Positions 1 through 8,070 of a stretch of DNA of 64,000 nt are shown in pieces (the stretch's first letter is position 1; each line of letters begins with the position of its first letter). The notes under the pieces were generated by a model. It was not told where the DNA came from. It searched no databases and was given only the letters and a program-made list of their open reading frames with translations. Origin of the DNA: Mesorhizobium sp. B4-1-3. Lineage in GTDB: Bacteria; Pseudomonadota; Alphaproteobacteria; Rhizobiales; Rhizobiaceae. The stretch is taken from positions 62,001 to 126,000 of the forward strand of contig NZ_VFTG01000008.1 of the NCBI RefSeq assembly GCF_006439355.1. The letters are read 5' to 3'. A program made the position numbers and the translations under genes.

Positions 1-1
1 C

Positions 2-448
2 ACCCCCAATGCCCGCCTGCCCTCGGTGCGCGATGGCCGCCGCGTCTCCGTCGCCGGCCTCGTTCTGGTCCGCCAGCGCCCCGGCAAGGGCAATGCCATC
101 TTCCTCACGCTGGAGGATGAGAAGTCGATCGCCAACGTCATCATCTGGCCGCGCGTCTTCGACCGTTTCCGCCCCATCGTCATGGGCGCGCGCTTCATCC
201 GCGTCACCGGCAAGCTGCAGCATGAATCGGACGTCATCCACATCGTCGCCGACAGGGTCGAGGATTTGACACCCTGGCTGAGCGTGCTGCTGGAATCCTC
301 CAATCGTCCGGTCATCGAGCACAGTCCCGCCGAACGGCCGGTTGGACCAATGCCCGACGCAAGCCGTGGCCTGCCGGTCCATCAGGACGTCGCGACGCTG
401 TCGAGCGCCGCGCGACAGGTCATGCCCAAAGGGCGGAATTTTCAGTAG
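2..448 (+). CDS. dnaE2: Error-prone DNA polymerase DnaE2 (ImuC), C-terminal fragment
   Basis: The reading frame is open from the window edge and ends at 448, giving about 148 residues of the C-terminus. The visible part is an OB-fold nucleic-acid binding domain (around VAGLVLVRQRPG and FLTLEDE) followed by a short tail ending MPKGRNFQ, which matches the end of DnaE2/ImuC-type polymerases. This family works with ImuA and ImuB in SOS-induced translesion synthesis. ImuA and ImuB should lie upstream, outside the window. The partner genes cannot be checked here, and a replicative DnaE C-terminus is a less likely alternative. Confidence 0.85.
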   Translation, partial: TPNARLPSVRDGRRVSVAGLVLVRQRPGKGNAIFLTLEDEKSIANVIIWPRVFDRFRPIVMGARFIRVTGKLQHESDVIHIVADRVEDLTPWLSVLLESSNRPVIEHSPAERPVGPMPDASRGLPVHQDVATLSSAARQVMPKGRNFQ

Positions 449-467
449 GACGACACGAGACAGCAGC

Positions 468-520
468 CAATCTCCTCCCTTGTGGGGGAGATGGCCGGCA
501 GGCCAGAGGGGGCGCGAAGG
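468..520. repeat. Dispersed GC-rich REP-like repeat (ggggag family)
   Basis: The segment contains a short inverted motif (ctccctt / gggggag) followed by a gccggcaggccagaggggg stretch. Similar segments recur between genes at about 10.1, 10.3, 25.1, 31.5, 37.5, 41.1, 58.2 and 63.9 kb. It lies between converging genes and may form an mRNA end hairpin. Confidence 0.6.
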
Positions 521-560
521 ATCGCCAACCTACGTCGCTGCGCCTATAAGCATAGCCCCC

Positions 561-806
561 TCACGACGGCCCGCCGAGCCGTGGCGGCTGTGGCGTCAGC
601 ATGTCCTCGGCCGAGATCGTGCGCGCCTCCGAAGGCAGCATGATGGGAATGCCGTCGCGTACCGGATAGGCGAGCTTCGCGACGCGCGAGACCAGCTCGC
701 TGCGCTCGGGGTCCCAGGTCAGCGGCCCCTTGGTCAGCGGGCAGGCCAGCAGCTCCAGCAGTTTCGGGTCGACCTCAGCCTTCCGCCCGTCACGTCCGTC
801 CGCCAT
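561..806 (-). CDS. Trm112 family protein (UPF0434-like)
   Basis: A protein of 81 residues containing [16 protein letters not shown] and [11 protein letters not shown], the signature of the small Trm112p-like family. Bacterial members are mostly uncharacterised; the eukaryotic relative is a zinc-binding activator of methyltransferases. Only one cysteine of the typical zinc pairs is visible, as is common in bacterial proteins of this group. The gene follows the LON-domain gene on the same strand with a 23-base gap, so the two are probably cotranscribed. The ATG start is at 806. Confidence 0.85.
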   Translation of the reverse strand: MADGRDGRKAEVDPKLLELLACPLTKGPLTWDPERSELVSRVAKLAYPVRDGIPIMLPSEARTISAEDMLTPQPPRLGGPS

Positions 807-829
807 GAACCCAACCCCGTGTCGGCAAA

Positions 830-1501
830 CTATTGTAGACTGGAGCCAAACTCGTCATCCTCGCGCGCCAGCGTCATTTCGGTGATAGCGATCAGCGTCT
901 CGGCGCGCGTCTTCAGGTCCGGCGCTTCCAAGAGCGCCTGTTTCTCGGCCGGTCCATAGGGCGCCATCATCGACAGCGCGTTGACCAGCATGCCGTTTTC
1001 GGCGCGGCTGACGCTTTCCCAGTCGGCCTCGAGGTCGTTGGCCTGCAGATAGGCGCGAAACGCCTTGAGCAGCGCCGGCCGGTCGACCTCGGCGGCAGCC
1101 TGGTCTTCCTCGAGATCGGCAAGGAACGGCGCGATCCGGCACTGCCGGAACGGCGTTTTTGCCGCGAGCTCCTGGACGATGCGGAACCGGCACACGCCCT
1201 GCAGCGAGATCAGGTAGCGGCCGTCGCCCGTCTCGGCGAGCGAGATGATGCGCCCGGCGCAACCGACGCTGCACAGCTCCGGCTCGCCGTCGTCGCGCAA
1301 CGCGCCGTCGAGGCTCGGCTGGATCATGCCGATCAGCCGCGAGCCGGCCATCGCCTGGTCGATCATCTGCAGGTAGCGCGGCTCGAAGATGTTGAGCGGC
1401 ATGCGCCCACCGGGCAGAAGCAGCGCTCCGGCCAGCGGGAATACCGGGATTGCCGTCGGCAAATCCTTGGCCAGCCGGTACAGTGCGTTACCGACGCGCA
1501 C
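830..1501 (-). CDS. LON peptidase substrate-binding (N-terminal) domain protein
   Basis: The frame encodes a stand-alone LON N-terminal domain of 223 residues: [21 protein letters not shown], then [10 protein letters not shown], with no ATPase or protease domain. Such proteins are widespread in alphaproteobacteria and their function is not settled; binding of unfolded substrates is inferred from Lon itself. I chose the GTG at 1501 because GGGAGGG lies five bases upstream, and the longer in-frame extension to 1576 is a Cys-rich, unlikely N-terminus. The gene lies upstream of the Trm112-like gene, probably in one transcript. Confidence 0.85.
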   Translation of the reverse strand: MRVGNALYRLAKDLPTAIPVFPLAGALLLPGGRMPLNIFEPRYLQMIDQAMAGSRLIGMIQPSLDGALRDDGEPELCSVGCAGRIISLAETGDGRYLISLQGVCRFRIVQELAAKTPFRQCRIAPFLADLEEDQAAAEVDRPALLKAFRAYLQANDLEADWESVSRAENGMLVNALSMMAPYGPAEKQALLEAPDLKTRAETLIAITEMTLAREDDEFGSSLQ

Positions 1502-1810
1502 CGCAACCCTCCCAAAGCAACACCTGCAAGCGCAACAAGCTGCAATCTCCTTTGGCCCGGCAAACTCGTCGTTCACACTGGGGCGAACCGCCGGCCTGCC
1601 CTTATCTGGCGCTGGCGCTCAGCCGCTCAAGCCCCGACCGCGACAGCCGGCAAAAAACTTTGAAGCCAATTCCACGAACCGGCGGTTTCCGCCCGCAATT
1701 GCGCAAAGCTAAAACAATTCCAGGAAAAGTGCGAACCGGTTTTCCGTCCGAAATTGCGCCAGAACAAATACCGAGGCGGTCCGGCGAATCCGTGAAACGC
1801 CGAGGCCGCG
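1502..1810. repeat. Intergenic segment with aattcc-type dispersed repeat
   Basis: This 309-base gap carries, at about 1714-1770, a copy of a dispersed repeat with the pattern caattccaggaaaagtg then cggttttcc then aattgcg. Similar copies are near 5620, 10207 and 20910. The two ends (caattcc / gaaattg) are nearly complementary, so the unit can fold. I see no gene here. Confidence 0.6.
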
Positions 1811-2803
1811 CTACGAGAACAGCAGCGACGAGAGCTTGCGGCGTGCCGCGAGCGTAGCCTCGTCGGTCATTCCCCAGGCCTCGAACAGCTTTAAGAGCTG
1901 CGCCCTGGCCCCGTCGTCGTTCCAGGTCCGGTCAGCCTTGACGATCGCCAGCAGATTGTCGGCGGCGGCATTGCGCTCGCCGCGCGCGTTCTGGATCATC
2001 GCCAGGTCGAAGCGCGCCTGGTGGTCGGCCGGGTTGGCGGCGAGCCGGCGCTCGAGCTCGGCCGGATTGCCGAGCGCCGCCGCTTCCGCCGCCAGCGTCA
2101 TCTTGGCGCGCAGCGCCGCCAGCGCCGGCGCGTCCTTCTTGTCCTCGGGCGCCCGGGCGAGCACCGCTTCGGCGCCGTCCGCGTCGCCGGCATCGAACAG
2201 GATCTCGCCCAAGCCGGCGATCGCCTCGAGCGTCTCGGGCGCCTGCTCGAGGATGGCGTCGTAGATGTCGGCCGCGGTCTGCACGTCGCCGGCCGTGCGC
2301 GCCTCGGCGGCCGCCGCAAGCGCGTCCGCGATCTGCGGCGCGCCGCCGCCCTTGCCGCCGACCTTCTGGATGAACTGATTGATCTGACTTTCGGGAATAG
2401 CGCCCATAAAGCCGTCGACGGGCTGGCCATCCTTAAATGCGATGACCGCGGGGATCGACTGGATGCCGAGCTGGCCGGCGATCGAGGGATGGTCGTCGAT
2501 GTTCATCTTGACCAGCTTGACCTTGCCGCCGGCGGCCTGCACCGCCTTTTCAAGCTGCGGCGTCAGCTGCTTGCAGGGCCCGCACCACGGCGCCCAGAAA
2601 TCGACCAGCACCGGCTGGCGCCGCGATTCCTGGATAACGTCGGCGGCGAAAGTCGCGGTGGTCGTGTCCTTGATCAGGTCGGCCGCCGCCGGCGCGTCGC
2701 CCAGCGAAACCTTGGGGCGGTCGCCGCCGCCATATTGCACCGTCTGGGCATACTGGCCGCCATTGCCGCCAAACGCGCCGCTATACGGATTGTTGTCGCT
2801 CAT
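1811..2803 (-). CDS. cnoX: Thioredoxin-domain co-chaperone, CnoX/YbbN type
   Basis: A protein of 330 residues with a thioredoxin domain around residues 45-150 and the active-site WCGPC at 73-77, then TPR-like alpha-helical repeats (from about residue 165) rich in Ala and Glu. This is the CnoX/YbbN architecture, a chaperedoxin that holds proteins under oxidative stress and hands them to GroEL. The CxxC is intact, so redox activity is expected, unlike the E. coli protein. I chose the ATG at 2803, preceded by AAGGG; an in-frame start 25 codons upstream exists. It is the first gene of a minus-strand series towards 561. Confidence 0.9.
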   Translation of the reverse strand: MSDNNPYSGAFGGNGGQYAQTVQYGGGDRPKVSLGDAPAAADLIKDTTTATFAADVIQESRRQPVLVDFWAPWCGPCKQLTPQLEKAVQAAGGKVKLVKMNIDDHPSIAGQLGIQSIPAVIAFKDGQPVDGFMGAIPESQINQFIQKVGGKGGGAPQIADALAAAAEARTAGDVQTAADIYDAILEQAPETLEAIAGLGEILFDAGDADGAEAVLARAPEDKKDAPALAALRAKMTLAAEAAALGNPAELERRLAANPADHQARFDLAMIQNARGERNAAADNLLAIVKADRTWNDDGARAQLLKLFEAWGMTDEATLAARRKLSSLLFS

Positions 2804-2905
2804 CGTTTTGCCCTTTCGGTCGCGCGCCCGGGCTTCGGCGCCCGGCGCATCATTGTCGGATTCGGAACCGCCTTCCATGTGGCGATCAAGCCCTGACTTT
2901 CAAGA

Positions 2906-3400
2906 TTATGAGACTTTCAGGATAACAGGATCGTGGCCGGTTGCCTCGACGAATCTGATCAGGTCGGCGGCGGCGATCGAGGTCGTCGCCTCATTGGTCA
3001 GCGGGTGACCGTTGATGATGTCGTGGCGCAACAACGCCTCGTCGAGAACGACCTTTACCCGCCCTTCCGTGTCGTTGATCAGCCCGAAGACGGTGACCGC
3101 GCCGGGGATGACGCCAAGCAGCTCCATCAGCATCTCCGGCTTGCCGAACGACACCCGGCTGGCGGCGCCGATCAGATGGTGGATCTGCTTCAGGTCGACC
3201 ACGGTCTCCTCGCCGACGGTGACAAGGAAATAATTGTCCTTCTTGTCCTTGAGGAACAGGTTCTTGGTGTGTCCGCCGGGAATCTCGCCGCGCAAGGATT
3301 GCGAATCGGCGACGGTGAACAGCGGCGGGTGCCTGACCGTCGAGACGGAAATGCCGAGATCGGCAAGAAATTCGTTGAGCTCGGCTTCGGTCTTCGGCAT
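2906..3400 (-). CDS. YbaK/PrdX-type aminoacyl-tRNA deacylase
   Basis: A single YbaK/prolyl-tRNA synthetase editing-like domain of 164 residues, with VRHPPLFTVADSQSLRG, GGHTKNLFLKDKK and GAASRVSFGKPEML. Free-standing proteins of this type (PrdX, ProXp-ala) hydrolyse mischarged Ala-tRNA(Pro) or related species in the cytoplasm. I chose the ATG at 3400 because GAGG lies four bases upstream; the ATG ten codons earlier has no good ribosome site. It is separated from the CnoX gene by about 100 bases on the same strand. The exact tRNA substrate cannot be read from the sequence. Confidence 0.88.
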   Translation of the reverse strand: MPKTEAELNEFLADLGISVSTVRHPPLFTVADSQSLRGEIPGGHTKNLFLKDKKDNYFLVTVGEETVVDLKQIHHLIGAASRVSFGKPEMLMELLGVIPGAVTVFGLINDTEGRVKVVLDEALLRHDIINGHPLTNEATTSIAAADLIRFVEATGHDPVILKVS

Positions 3401-3681
3401 CGGTCCTCGCGCGGTCAAAAGAGCGGTCATGCCGTTTACGGCCAACAATGCCATCGGGGCAAGGCCGCCTGGGCAATTCCGGGAAAGGCGCAATTCCGGG
3501 AAAGGCGGGCGGTGGCTTCGCCGGCGGATTTACGACCTGCCCGGTTCCGCGCCATTCCGATGCTTTCGAGGCGGACGTTGCCGCGGGAGGAAATTCGCTG
3601 CAAAAAAGACCGTCATTTCCCTGTTGCAATCGCCGCGCTCTTCGGCCATATAGGCGCGGCTTGCGGCCCGAGGCCGCGCGA

Positions 3682-3756
3682 GCGGGTGTAGCTCAGGGGT
3701 AGAGCACAACCTTGCCAAGGTTGGGGTCGGGCGTTCGAATCGCCTCACCCGCTCCA
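3682..3756 (+). tRNA. glyT: tRNA-Gly (anticodon GCC)
   Basis: A full cloverleaf: acceptor GCGGGTG pairs with CACCCGC, D-loop contains AGGGGTA, the anticodon GCC is at 3714-3716 in the loop CTTGCCAAG, the T-arm contains GTTCGAATC, and CCA is encoded at 3754-3756. A Rho-independent terminator follows at 3790. Its 3' half is duplicated at 5196-5247, which makes this gene a likely integration target. Confidence 0.96.
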
Positions 3757-3763
3757 GTTTCCT
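3713..3763 (+). repeat. Left copy of att-like direct repeat (3' half of tRNA-Gly)
   Basis: These 51 bases run from the anticodon loop to seven bases beyond the CCA of tRNA-Gly. They recur at 5196-5247 with two substitutions and one inserted T. Integrase crossover sites typically span this part of a tRNA gene, and the intact tRNA stays on one side. Confidence 0.7.
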
Positions 3764-3789
3764 TGAGGAAACTGGGCAGTTATGAAATG

Positions 3790-3812
3790 GGCCGGATCAA
3801 TCCGGCCTTTTT
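3790..3812 (+). terminator. Rho-independent terminator of tRNA-Gly
   Basis: Perfect stem GGCCGGAT / ATCCGGCC with a two-base AA centre followed by TTTTT, 33 bases after the tRNA CCA. Confidence 0.88.
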
Positions 3813-3961
3813 CATTTCTGCCGGGCAGCACCAAGGGAGCACGGCCCACTATCCGCCCCTAGCGGTCCCCTCGGCGGGCTTTTTTCACTTTCTGTGACGC
3901 CTGAGCCACGCCTGAAACCTTCCCGCTTACAACCGGTTCGGCGCGATTCATGGAGTTTCCA

Positions 3962-4132
3962 ATGTGTCGCGTAGGAAGAGACGGCAAGAAAGACCTGGCT
4001 GATCTACTGGTTCGGCGGCTGGTTAAGGAGACGGGGATTTCCGAAGAACAAGCCCGAGAGTTCGTCGAGATGATTGGCACTGACTGGGCATCGCTCCTGC
4101 GAGAAGCGCGCTTCCTGAACCGAAGGCATTGA
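3962..4132 (+). CDS. Small hypothetical protein, 56 residues
   Basis: Unrecognised small soluble protein, rich in charged residues, with a helical C-terminal half (TGISEEQAREFVEMIG then LREARF) that faintly resembles small helix-turn proteins such as DUF3606; this is only a suggestion. I chose the ATG at 3962 because GGAG sits six bases upstream; an ATG four codons earlier overlaps that ribosome site. It lies inside the segment bounded by the tRNA-Gly repeat, so it may be cargo of a former mobile element. No neighbour in the segment points to a function. Confidence 0.6.
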   Translation: MCRVGRDGKKDLADLLVRRLVKETGISEEQAREFVEMIGTDWASLLREARFLNRRH

Positions 4133-4336
4133 TCCCACAGAACGCTCCCGTCAAGCCGATGTTCGGCAGCCGGCAGCTTCAAAGCTGAAAAGCGGCAGCA
4201 GCTATCGAGTGCAAGGCCTGGCTGAAGCCCGGCACGCCTCGCTCAAGAGTTTTCCGGGAGAAAACCTAATTTGGCCGGTGTCTGCTCTTCGGCCTTCACC
4301 GGCCACGCGGTCCAGCAGGCCCGCCAGAGCTAATTT

Positions 4337-5017
4337 TCAGAACTTGTAAGCGATGCCGATTCTGACCTCGTTCGTCTTGACGTGCTCATGTTCGACAAAG
4401 GACGAGTCAGTGTTGGTGGTGGCAGTCGTAACCTTGCCGAAATCCGTGTATCGGTAATCCACCTGAGCGAACCAATTTCTATTAATGGCGTAGGCGACAC
4501 CAACACCGAGCGTCCAGCCAGCCTTAACCTGGGACTTGGAGTCTGTGGCAGCGCCATCTTCGAACTTGGTGTGTATATCCCCGAGCGCCAGACCGCCGGT
4601 TACGTATGGCATCCAGTTGTCGATCGCGTAGCCCAAGCGCCCGCGCAGTGAGCCCTGAGCGTCGACATGGGTGTTGTCATCCGTTCCGAACGGCCAGTCG
4701 GGATTGTGGCCGACAATTCCGGAGGCCTCGATGTCGCCTTCGATGCCGCCAACGATATTGCCCCACTGCATGTTATAGCCGGCAAAAACGCCTCCGGTCA
4801 CGCCGCGGACTTTGAAGCTATCGCTGTAATCCGTTCCGCCTCCGGTTAGCAGTTCATCGTTGATGTGATCGCGTCCCCAGGCATAGCCGACCTGGCCGCC
4901 GATATACCCACCACTCCAGTCATAGGTCGAGGCGACCGGGAGTTCGTTCACGACATCAGCCGCCATCGCCGACGTAAGAGATGCGCCCAGTATCGCCGCT
5001 GCCAGAATGTACTTCAT
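4337..5017 (-). CDS. Outer-membrane beta-barrel porin, Omp25/Omp31 family
   Basis: A 226-residue precursor with a signal peptide of about 19 residues ending SAMAA, then the family marker YDWSGGYIGGQVGYAWG near residue 33, a predicted eight-stranded barrel with alternating aromatic residues (GYAIDNWMPYVTGGLALG, WFAQVDYRYTDFGKV) and a C-terminal strand VRIGIAYKF ending in Phe for BAM recognition. Rhizobiales usually carry many paralogues of this family. The gene lies in the tRNA-Gly-bounded segment and seems to have more AT-ending codons than its neighbours, in line with acquisition. The ATG is followed by a typical lysine start. Confidence 0.93.
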   Translation of the reverse strand: MKYILAAAILGASLTSAMAADVVNELPVASTYDWSGGYIGGQVGYAWGRDHINDELLTGGGTDYSDSFKVRGVTGGVFAGYNMQWGNIVGGIEGDIEASGIVGHNPDWPFGTDDNTHVDAQGSLRGRLGYAIDNWMPYVTGGLALGDIHTKFEDGAATDSKSQVKAGWTLGVGVAYAINRNWFAQVDYRYTDFGKVTTATTNTDSSFVEHEHVKTNEVRIGIAYKF

Positions 5018-5195
5018 TACGAATCCCCGCGTTTCGATTTGCGCTAATTTAGCAGGCGAATTCCCTAAAGGATTTAGCTAGAGCGGCGGAGTCTCCAAAG
5101 TTTCTGCGAAGTGACACTTTGGCAACATACTACAGATCGGCCAATTGCTGATTGTGCCGGACCATTGGGCCGAGCAGACCGCGTAGCTTTTGCCC

Positions 5196-5247
5196 TGCCA
5201 AGGTTGGCGCCGGGCGTTTCGAATCGCCTCACCCGCTCCAGTTTCCT
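5196..5247 (+). pseudogene. Partial tRNA-Gly remnant, right att-like repeat
   Basis: These 52 bases repeat the tRNA-Gly 3' half (3713-3763) with two substitutions and one extra T in the T-loop (GTTTCGAAT). The 5' half of a tRNA is absent: sequence upstream does not form an acceptor or D-arm, so this is not a functional tRNA. It fits the remnant left at the far end of an element inserted into tRNA-Gly. Confidence 0.75.
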
Positions 5248-5270
5248 CACCGAGGATCAAGCAAACGAAA

Positions 5271-5294
5271 AGCCGCGGGCCTCCGCGGCTTTTT
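5271..5294 (+). terminator. Rho-independent terminator after the tRNA-Gly remnant
   Basis: Stem AGCCGCGG / CCGCGGCT with loop GCCT and a run of five T. It may be the original terminator of the tRNA-Gly gene, displaced by insertion of the 3757-5195 segment. Confidence 0.85.
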
Positions 5295-5715
5295 CGCGTT
5301 CCAGGCTTGCAAGCGAGCCCCGCCCGCATGCGCCCGAAGCTGCGCCTGGACCGTCGGCGAGAGCCGTTTGCGCCGTTCGCTATGAATTCTGACGAAGGGA
5401 CCAAGCACATGGCTCAGGCGATATTTCCCTCGGACAGGCACGTCCGCCATCCGCGAAGTATCCGCCGCCCATCAGACTTGGGTCGCATGCCGAAGGGACT
5501 GTAGAGCCTCTTTTGCCGGGCGCCAGACAACTATATGTTGTGTGGAAGTGCTGGAATTAAATCCGGCCGGGCAGTCTCGCGGGGCGTGTCCCCGCGGTCG
5601 TTGCGTTGGGCATTGCTAGGGCATTCCGGGAAAGTGTGAGCGGTTGAGTTCGGCGCCTTCGCCGTGACCCTCCGTCCGGAATCGCGTCGATGCGCAGAGC
5701 TGGGGCAAGACGGTC
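5295..5715. other. Gene-poor segment with degenerate repeat
   Basis: No convincing gene. At 5409-5504 a 31-codon ORF has AAGGG nine bases upstream of its ATG but shows no family resemblance. At about 5620-5690 there is a degenerate copy of the attccgggaaagtgtgagcgg repeat found also near 1714 and 10207. Confidence 0.5.
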
Positions 5716-6045
5716 ATGAGGTTCACGGCCCTCCAGGATCCGTGCGGCCAATGGATGGTTTATGACCTGCGGTCCGGCTACCCGGCGCAGATGCCGGACA
5801 TGGTGCTGCTCGGGCTGACGCAGGAGGAAGCGGAAGAGCTCGCCGGCCAGGCGAATGAGCTTCTCTCGGCGCCGCGCCCGGCCATGCTTTCTGGATATTT
5901 CAGCTTTTTACCGATGTTTTGCTGGCCCTTGCCGGAACAATCGACCCTATTCCGGCTTCTATGCGTGTCGCGGATGTGCGCAGCGGTTCCGGGGCGAACA
6001 CATGATCAAAACCAAGACTCAGGGTGTTTCGGCGGTTGCTCGTGA
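5716..6045 (+). CDS. Small hypothetical protein, paralogue of the next gene, divergent C-terminus
   Basis: The first 55 residues (MRFTALQDPCGQWMVYDL, later LLGLTQEEAEELAGQANELL) closely match the product of the next gene at 6086, so this is a tandem duplicate. The family is unknown to me: a small soluble domain with a conserved QDPC and WxVYDL core. After about residue 57 the frame continues for some 52 residues of Cys-, Phe- and Pro-rich sequence with no match in the paralogue, as though the original stop was lost by frameshift. The ribosome site is weak. The protein may be real but shorter or decaying. Confidence 0.55.
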   Translation: MRFTALQDPCGQWMVYDLRSGYPAQMPDMVLLGLTQEEAEELAGQANELLSAPRPAMLSGYFSFLPMFCWPLPEQSTLFRLLCVSRMCAAVPGRTHDQNQDSGCFGGCS

Positions 6046-6085
6046 GACGCTGAAAGGCTCTAGCTGCGCCGAACAAGGAGCGCCG

Positions 6086-6283
6086 ATGAGGTTCGCTGCG
6101 ATGCAGGATCCGTGTGACGAGTGGCTTGTCTATGACCTGGATCTCGACCTCCCGGCGGAGATGGACGGTCGGGCGCTGATCGGGCTGACGCGCGGCGAAG
6201 CCGAGCGGCTTACCGATCAGGCCAATGCGGGATTTGGCGGGCTGGCTGGCAATTCGCCGGTCCCGTTCGCCAGCGTCGCCTGA
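6086..6283 (+). CDS. Small hypothetical protein with QDPC / WLVYDL core
   Basis: A 65-residue protein starting at an ATG preceded by AAGGAG five bases upstream, an excellent ribosome site. It shares MRFxAxQDPCxxWxVYDL, then GLTxxEAExLxxQAN, with the upstream paralogue. No signal peptide or membrane segment is visible. I do not recognise the family. The single Cys in QDPC is conserved in both copies and could bind a ligand or metal, but that is only a guess. Confidence 0.7.
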   Translation: MRFAAMQDPCDEWLVYDLDLDLPAEMDGRALIGLTRGEAERLTDQANAGFGGLAGNSPVPFASVA

Positions 6284-6493
6284 GGCCGCCGGATCGCGGA
6301 ACCGCGTTTCAACCGCTGATCACATCGGATAACGTTTGCGTGCCAGTCCATTTCAACGCTGCGCCGGCTTCATATTTCCTTCGTGGGCCGAGAACCGCCG
6401 GCGGTGAATGGCCTGCACCGCGACACGACGCGACCGGACGGCCCGTTCGGAAAGCGGCTTTTACCGCTTCCTCCATCACGAGGAGATGTCATC

Positions 6494-6877
6494 ATGCGTT
6501 CTTTCGTCCCAAAAATCATCGCGGCCGCCTCGATCTTCGCGGCCATACCGCTTTCGAGCGCCTATGCCGTGCACCGCCACCATAGGGCACAAGTCGACAC
6601 CATGACCACGGCGTCGGTGCCGGCGGACCCGGAAGTCAGAGCCGCGACGCAGCAGCTGCTGGGCGTGAAACAAGGTATCCGTGACGCCAGGCAGGCCGGA
6701 AAGATCTCCGAGGGCCGGGCCCGCGACCTGATGCGGCAGGCGGATGCCATCCGGCCCGCCGGAGGCCGTTCGGCGATCGGGCAGATCAACAGTCTGGATC
6801 AGCGGCTTCAGAATGCCACCGGCCAGGGAACCTATATGGGCGACGGCTCGGACGGCGGCTACTATCCGAACGGCTGA
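6494..6877 (+). CDS. Small secreted protein of unknown function
   Basis: A 127-residue precursor with a signal peptide (MRSFVPKIIAAASIFAAIPL, cleavage probably after AYA near residue 25), then a helical region with VKQGIRDARQAGKISEGRARDL and a Gly-rich tail ending GGYYPNG. The mature protein is expected in the periplasm. I chose the ATG at 6494, preceded by GAGGAG; the longer frame upstream shows no ribosome site. The family is not recognised. The gene stands alone between the paralogue pair and the next minus-strand secreted protein. Confidence 0.75.
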   Translation: MRSFVPKIIAAASIFAAIPLSSAYAVHRHHRAQVDTMTTASVPADPEVRAATQQLLGVKQGIRDARQAGKISEGRARDLMRQADAIRPAGGRSAIGQINSLDQRLQNATGQGTYMGDGSDGGYYPNG

Positions 6878-7038
6878 CGAACATCCTGGTAAGGCGGCTG
6901 CCGGTGTGATCGAGCCTTTCCCTGGCCTCAAACCGGTGCTGCTACTTGCACCCAAGGCCCGGAAGCTACAACGCTGGCGCGCCGCCCGGCACGCCAGCGA
7001 TCTCCGCCATGCGCGATCGGTCACCTTGATGCCCGCGC

Positions 7039-7338
7039 CTAATGATTATGGGACTGCTGGAACCCGGCCACGTCATATTGCGACACGCTCTTCGGGTTCT
7101 TCGAATTCTGCGGCTGCTCGCCTGCGTAATGCGTTCCAGCATTGCCGTCCGGGTTGAAGGCCGAACCCGGAGCGGAGGCGGCGTGGCCCGGCGTGGCGTC
7201 CCCTGTCTGAGGCGTGCCGATGGTCTGGTTGGGCTGACCTGTCGTGCCGGTTACGGTGTGGACATTGGCGGCCAAGGCCATGCCGCAGGAGGCTATGAAC
7301 AAGCTGGCCGCTATCGGCGTGAGGAGATGTTTCATCAT
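7039..7338 (-). CDS. Small secreted hypothetical protein
   Basis: A 99-residue precursor beginning MMKHLLTPIAASLFIASCGM with a cleavable signal peptide ending ALAA near residue 23; the Cys inside the hydrophobic core does not fit a lipobox well. The mature part is short, polar and Gly/Asn/Gln rich (GTTGQPNQTIGTPQTGDAT and FNPDGNAGTHYAG) and probably disordered in the periplasm. GGGAG lies just upstream of the two adjacent ATG codons, so the second ATG (7335) is equally possible. Function unknown. Confidence 0.7.
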   Translation of the reverse strand: MMKHLLTPIAASLFIASCGMALAANVHTVTGTTGQPNQTIGTPQTGDATPGHAASAPGSAFNPDGNAGTHYAGEQPQNSKNPKSVSQYDVAGFQQSHNH

Positions 7339-7498
7339 GTTCTCCCAAAAGTTGGAATTCAGGAGGGCGCTCGGGTCTTTGGAGCACCCGGCGGACATTC
7401 ATGAGCGGTTAACGCTCTCGGAACGTCATTCGTCCCGGTTCTCACGAAACGGTGATGGGCAAGCGGGGCCCGCCGGCAAGCCGCCATAGGCCGCGCAA

Positions 7499-7939
7499 CT
7501 ACGCCAGCCTTGCCCGCGTCGTCCGCGGCGTCGCCAGCAACAGGCTCGTCTCGCTCCCCGTTATGCCGGGGATCAGCCTTATCCGCCGCAGCACCGCGTC
7601 GAAATCCGTCAGCGTGGCGGTACCGAGCTCGACTACCAGGTCCCAGCGGCCGTTGGTGGTGTGGATGGTCGAGACCTCGGCGAGGCCGCCCAGCGCCTTG
7701 ACGACGCGATCGGCGGCGTGGCCCTCGATCTCGATCATCATCACGCCGCGTATCTTCTGGTCGACCGCGTCGGCGCGCAGCACCACCGTGTAGCCGATGA
7801 TCTCGCCGGATTTTTCCAGCCGCTCCATGCGCGCCCTCACCGTGGCGCGCGAGACGCCGAGATCGACGGCGAGGTCGGAGACGCTGCGCCGCGCATCGTG
7901 CCTGAGCAGCGTGACCAGTCTTTCGTCGAGCGCATCCAT
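7499..7939 (-). CDS. Lrp/AsnC family regulator of arginine catabolism
   Basis: A 146-residue protein of the Lrp/AsnC family: an N-terminal helix-turn-helix (SVSDLAVDLGVSRATVRARM, about residues 19-38) and a C-terminal RAM ligand-binding domain (about 70-140). It starts ATG at 7939 and diverges from the arginase gene with a 131-base shared promoter region. In rhizobia and Agrobacterium, regulators in this position induce arginase and ornithine cyclodeaminase in response to arginine or ornithine, so the same is likely here. The assignment of the effector is inference from position. Confidence 0.88.
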   Translation of the reverse strand: MDALDERLVTLLRHDARRSVSDLAVDLGVSRATVRARMERLEKSGEIIGYTVVLRADAVDQKIRGVMMIEIEGHAADRVVKALGGLAEVSTIHTTNGRWDLVVELGTATLTDFDAVLRRIRLIPGITGSETSLLLATPRTTRARLA

Positions 7940-8070
7940 GATTGCCCATTTCGATCAAAGTGCTTGCCCAGAGTGATAGATCATTCTTCTCGAAATGCCA
8001 ATTTCGCCTATTCAAACCGCCAGCGGTCGGTGATGCAATCAAGCCAATCAATCACGAGGATACGAAAATC

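Noticed and set aside
5196..5247. Second functional tRNA-Gly gene
   Set aside because: No acceptor 5' strand or D-arm is present and the T-loop has an extra base.
5409..5504. 31-codon ORF with a fair ribosome site
   Set aside because: Too short and without similarity or context; listed only in the description of the gap.
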